From Bolinopsis microptera (Eukaryota > Ctenophora > Tentaculata > Lobata > Bolinopsidae), in contig NC_087076.1 of the NCBI RefSeq assembly GCF_026151205.1, positions 3,185,902-3,249,901 of the forward strand: a stretch of DNA of 64,000 nucleotides, read 5' to 3'. The notes beneath the pieces are model-generated. The model was not told the origin of the DNA and made no database searches. It worked only from the letters and a program-made list of their open reading frames with translations. Below are positions 62,047 through 64,000 of the stretch, one piece after another (positions within the stretch are counted from its first letter, which is position 1; each line of letters opens with the position of its first letter). A program made the position numbers and the translations under genes.

Positions 62047-63197
62047 ATGAACGGGACCGAGGATCTACTGCCGCCTCTCGAGGAGAGTTCAGGACACATC
62101 TTTAGCCTTACCAAGACCATTCTTATCATTTTACTGATCCTGGTCTTCATTGAGGGTAGGTCATTCATTATTTTGACAAAGTAAGTAAATATCGAAGTTC
62201 AGATTGCCCATTTTAAACTTTCGCTAGCACAACCAATCTCTTGGACACACTAATAAAAAACCATCTCTCCACAGGAATCACGGGAAATGGGTTTGTTATT
62301 CACGCGACCTTCAGAGTCCAGGTGTTTAGAGTGGACAGGAGCACTGTAGCTTTCATCAGACATCTAGCAATCACGGACCTTCTCTACATCATCCTCAACA
62401 TCCCACCCCTCGTACTCTTCATCGTCACTATGACCCCCGGACCCGGCGTCTTGGAGACCAACCTTAAACTTCAGGAGGCGGTAGACAAGGCCTGCTACGT
62501 GTTTGGTAACGCTCACGATGCCATGGTCCACTGCAATGTTATCTTTATCCTGGTGATCTCCATCAACAGGTTCCTGAGGTGCATGAAGCCACTCCAGATC
62601 TCCGTGATGACCTCCCGGCAGGAGGCGTGGTGTTTGGCCGGGTTCTGGGGAGTTGCCCTCGCTCCTTCTCTTGCTAAGATATGTCTTCAGGCTGCTACCG
62701 TTCTACCAGTCTACCATTTCGAGTCCCAGACTGCTCGATGTGAGTTCAGTTTGACCGGAAGTTGGGAAACCTACAATCTCATATCCATCTGCACTGCTTT
62801 CTCCCTTATCACACTCTGCAATCTGGGCCTCCTTATTCTCAGTCTCAACAGACAATCCAGACTTCTCACCAAACGCATGCGGAGGATGAAGCTTCAGGCT
62901 TTTCTCATCACTGGAGGAATCTCTTGCATTTTCATCATGTCATGGCTACCAGCTGTCGCGTCGAGTCTGTTGTCATGGTTACAATTGCAAACACCGATGG
63001 AGCTAAAGTACGCCACACACCTCTACATAATCAACACTTTCTCAAACCCCATCCTCTACGCTTTTGTGAATACTGGCTACTTCAAATTCCTCCAGTTCAA
63101 GATCAAGTTTATGAAGCTGAAGTTCCAGACCAAGCTGATAGGATTAATGTTGCAGTTAAAGGGCGTCACAGGTTCTGACTCCCAAGCAGACGCCTAA
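62047..63197 (+). CDS. Rhodopsin-like GPCR gene C, 2 exons
   Basis: Exon 1 is 62047-62155 and exon 2 is 62275-63197, joined in phase 1 through G|GTAGGT and CCACAG|G, giving 343 residues. The tail is short with an NGT glycosylation site. TM1 spans the junction (GITGNGFVI). TM2 has LAITDLLYI, TM3 starts with KACYVFGNAHDAM (Cys of the conserved disulfide) and ends SINRFLRCMKP, a variant of DRY. Loop 2 has TARCEFSL, the partner Cys. TM6 has IMSWLPA and TM7 has SNPILYAFVNTGYFKF, the NPxxY motif and helix 8. It is a complete class A receptor. The TM motifs fit peptide or amine-like receptors but do not fix the ligand. The exon 2 coding potential is strong; exon 1 rests on phase, the GN motif and length. 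Confidence 0.87.
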
Positions 63198-63438
63198 CTC
63201 AAAACACTATTCCCTTTTTAGAAACCTCCCTCACTGCAACAACAATCATCCATAGGTCAAGGTGTGTATAACAATAGCCCATATAACAGTCGCTTCCGGA
63301 CGGGATGTACAATAGTTTAGTAACTTGTGGAACTAATGATTATGTTTTTGTACCAAATTGCCGGCGACAATATGGCGTGCTTTCGTGCTGATTTTTTAAT
63401 GGAAAAATGTGAATTTTATGTGAATACTAATAAGTGGC

Positions 63439-63444
63439 AATAAA
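63439..63444 (+). terminator. Candidate polyadenylation signal of receptor gene C
   Basis: AATAAA about 240 bp after the stop codon. Confidence 0.45.
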
Positions 63445-64000
63445 TTTGAAACAAATTTCAACCATAAGACCCCTTATTTTAATTCGATTGTAGGTCAACC
63501 AAGAATGAACGTCCCAATTTCAAATATCGTGAAATTATTATAAAAATTAAATAATATAACAAAATATCTTTAATATATTTCTCTTTTGAACAATCATTAA
63601 GCTAGTTGAGTCAAGGATAAAGATAATAATTTATAATCATATCAAATTTCACCTCTTGATCCAATAAAATCTGCAAAAATCATGAAATAAATAACTTGGT
63701 AACTTGTCGAGTGACAGTGCAAAGACTGACAATAATGGTGCAAAGCATATCATACAGACTTTAGTAATGGCTGTACAGAAAAATAATTCAAAACTCAGTC
63801 CGGTCACATGGTTTCGAATTGTTTGAAAATGGTTCCTACTTAAAAAATGACTACATCAACATGCAAAAATTAATTATGATAGAAAGTAACTGAAACGTAA
63901 TGATTTCGGAATATCATAGACATATAAGATTGTCGATAGATAGGGAGACTTTAGAAGTGGTAGCCCTATTACGGTTTCCAGTAACAATGTTGTTGATAAA

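Larger units (their letters stand above)
61440..64000. repeat. Tandem duplication, right unit (intact gene C)
   Basis: The unit is about 2.56 kb and reaches the window edge. Its last bases (CAATGTTGTTGATAAA) match the end of the left unit, so the boundary is close to 64000 and a further copy could follow. Confidence 0.7.

Noticed and set aside
62762-63178. 138-codon His/Ser-rich plus-strand frame inside receptor gene C
   Set aside because: Out-of-frame shadow of the receptor exon that carries TM5-TM7 motifs.

Overview
The window is animal nuclear DNA. It is AT-rich, with introns bounded by GT-AG, metazoan gene families (a TTC28-type TPR/CHAT protein, rhodopsin-like GPCRs, an SLC18B1-like transporter), LINE and SINE debris and many mini- and microsatellites. 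An early-branching animal such as a cnidarian or ctenophore would fit, but the sequence alone does not settle the phylum.

Region 1 (1 to about 23.1 kb, minus strand) is dominated by one large gene, an ortholog-like copy of TTC28. Eighteen coding exons can be assembled from 23132 down to 173. Every intron phase matches and the 1374 codons stay open; the 3' end lies beyond the left edge. Its 12.2-kb intron 4 (7007-19173) contains a complete second gene on the same strand, a 456-residue SLC18B1-like major facilitator transporter (9708-8045). The same intron holds a LINE ORF1 gene on the plus strand, a broken reverse transcriptase, a tRNA-Leu-derived repeat and other repeats.

Region 2 (about 23.1-28.8 kb) has no recognisable gene. 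It carries GC-rich short repeats, hairpin elements and a degenerate interstitial telomere-like tract.

Region 3 (28.8-42.0 kb, minus strand) holds two tandem paralogous 7TM receptor genes, A and B. They share exon structure, including three exons of identical length. Both have DRA instead of DRY, NPW(L/M)YP in TM7 and no obvious TM3 cysteine. The terminal exon of B lies in a tandem duplication (34443-38508) that also carries a large 12-bp minisatellite. This gives two candidate last exons with different C-termini.

Region 4 (42-59 kb) looks gene-poor. It holds an 11-bp minisatellite, an array of four 21-bp repeats each carrying an overlapping E-box and CRE, a 3.7-kb array of about 133 copies of a 28-bp repeat, a SINE-like element and a LINE C-terminal relic.

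Region 5 (59.3-64 kb, plus strand) is a tandem duplication of a third GPCR. The right copy (62047-63197, two exons) is intact and the left copy (about 59904-60768) is a full-length decayed pseudogene.

The genes do not form a pathway or operon. The shared themes are local tandem duplication of receptor genes and heavy satellite and repeat activity inside introns.
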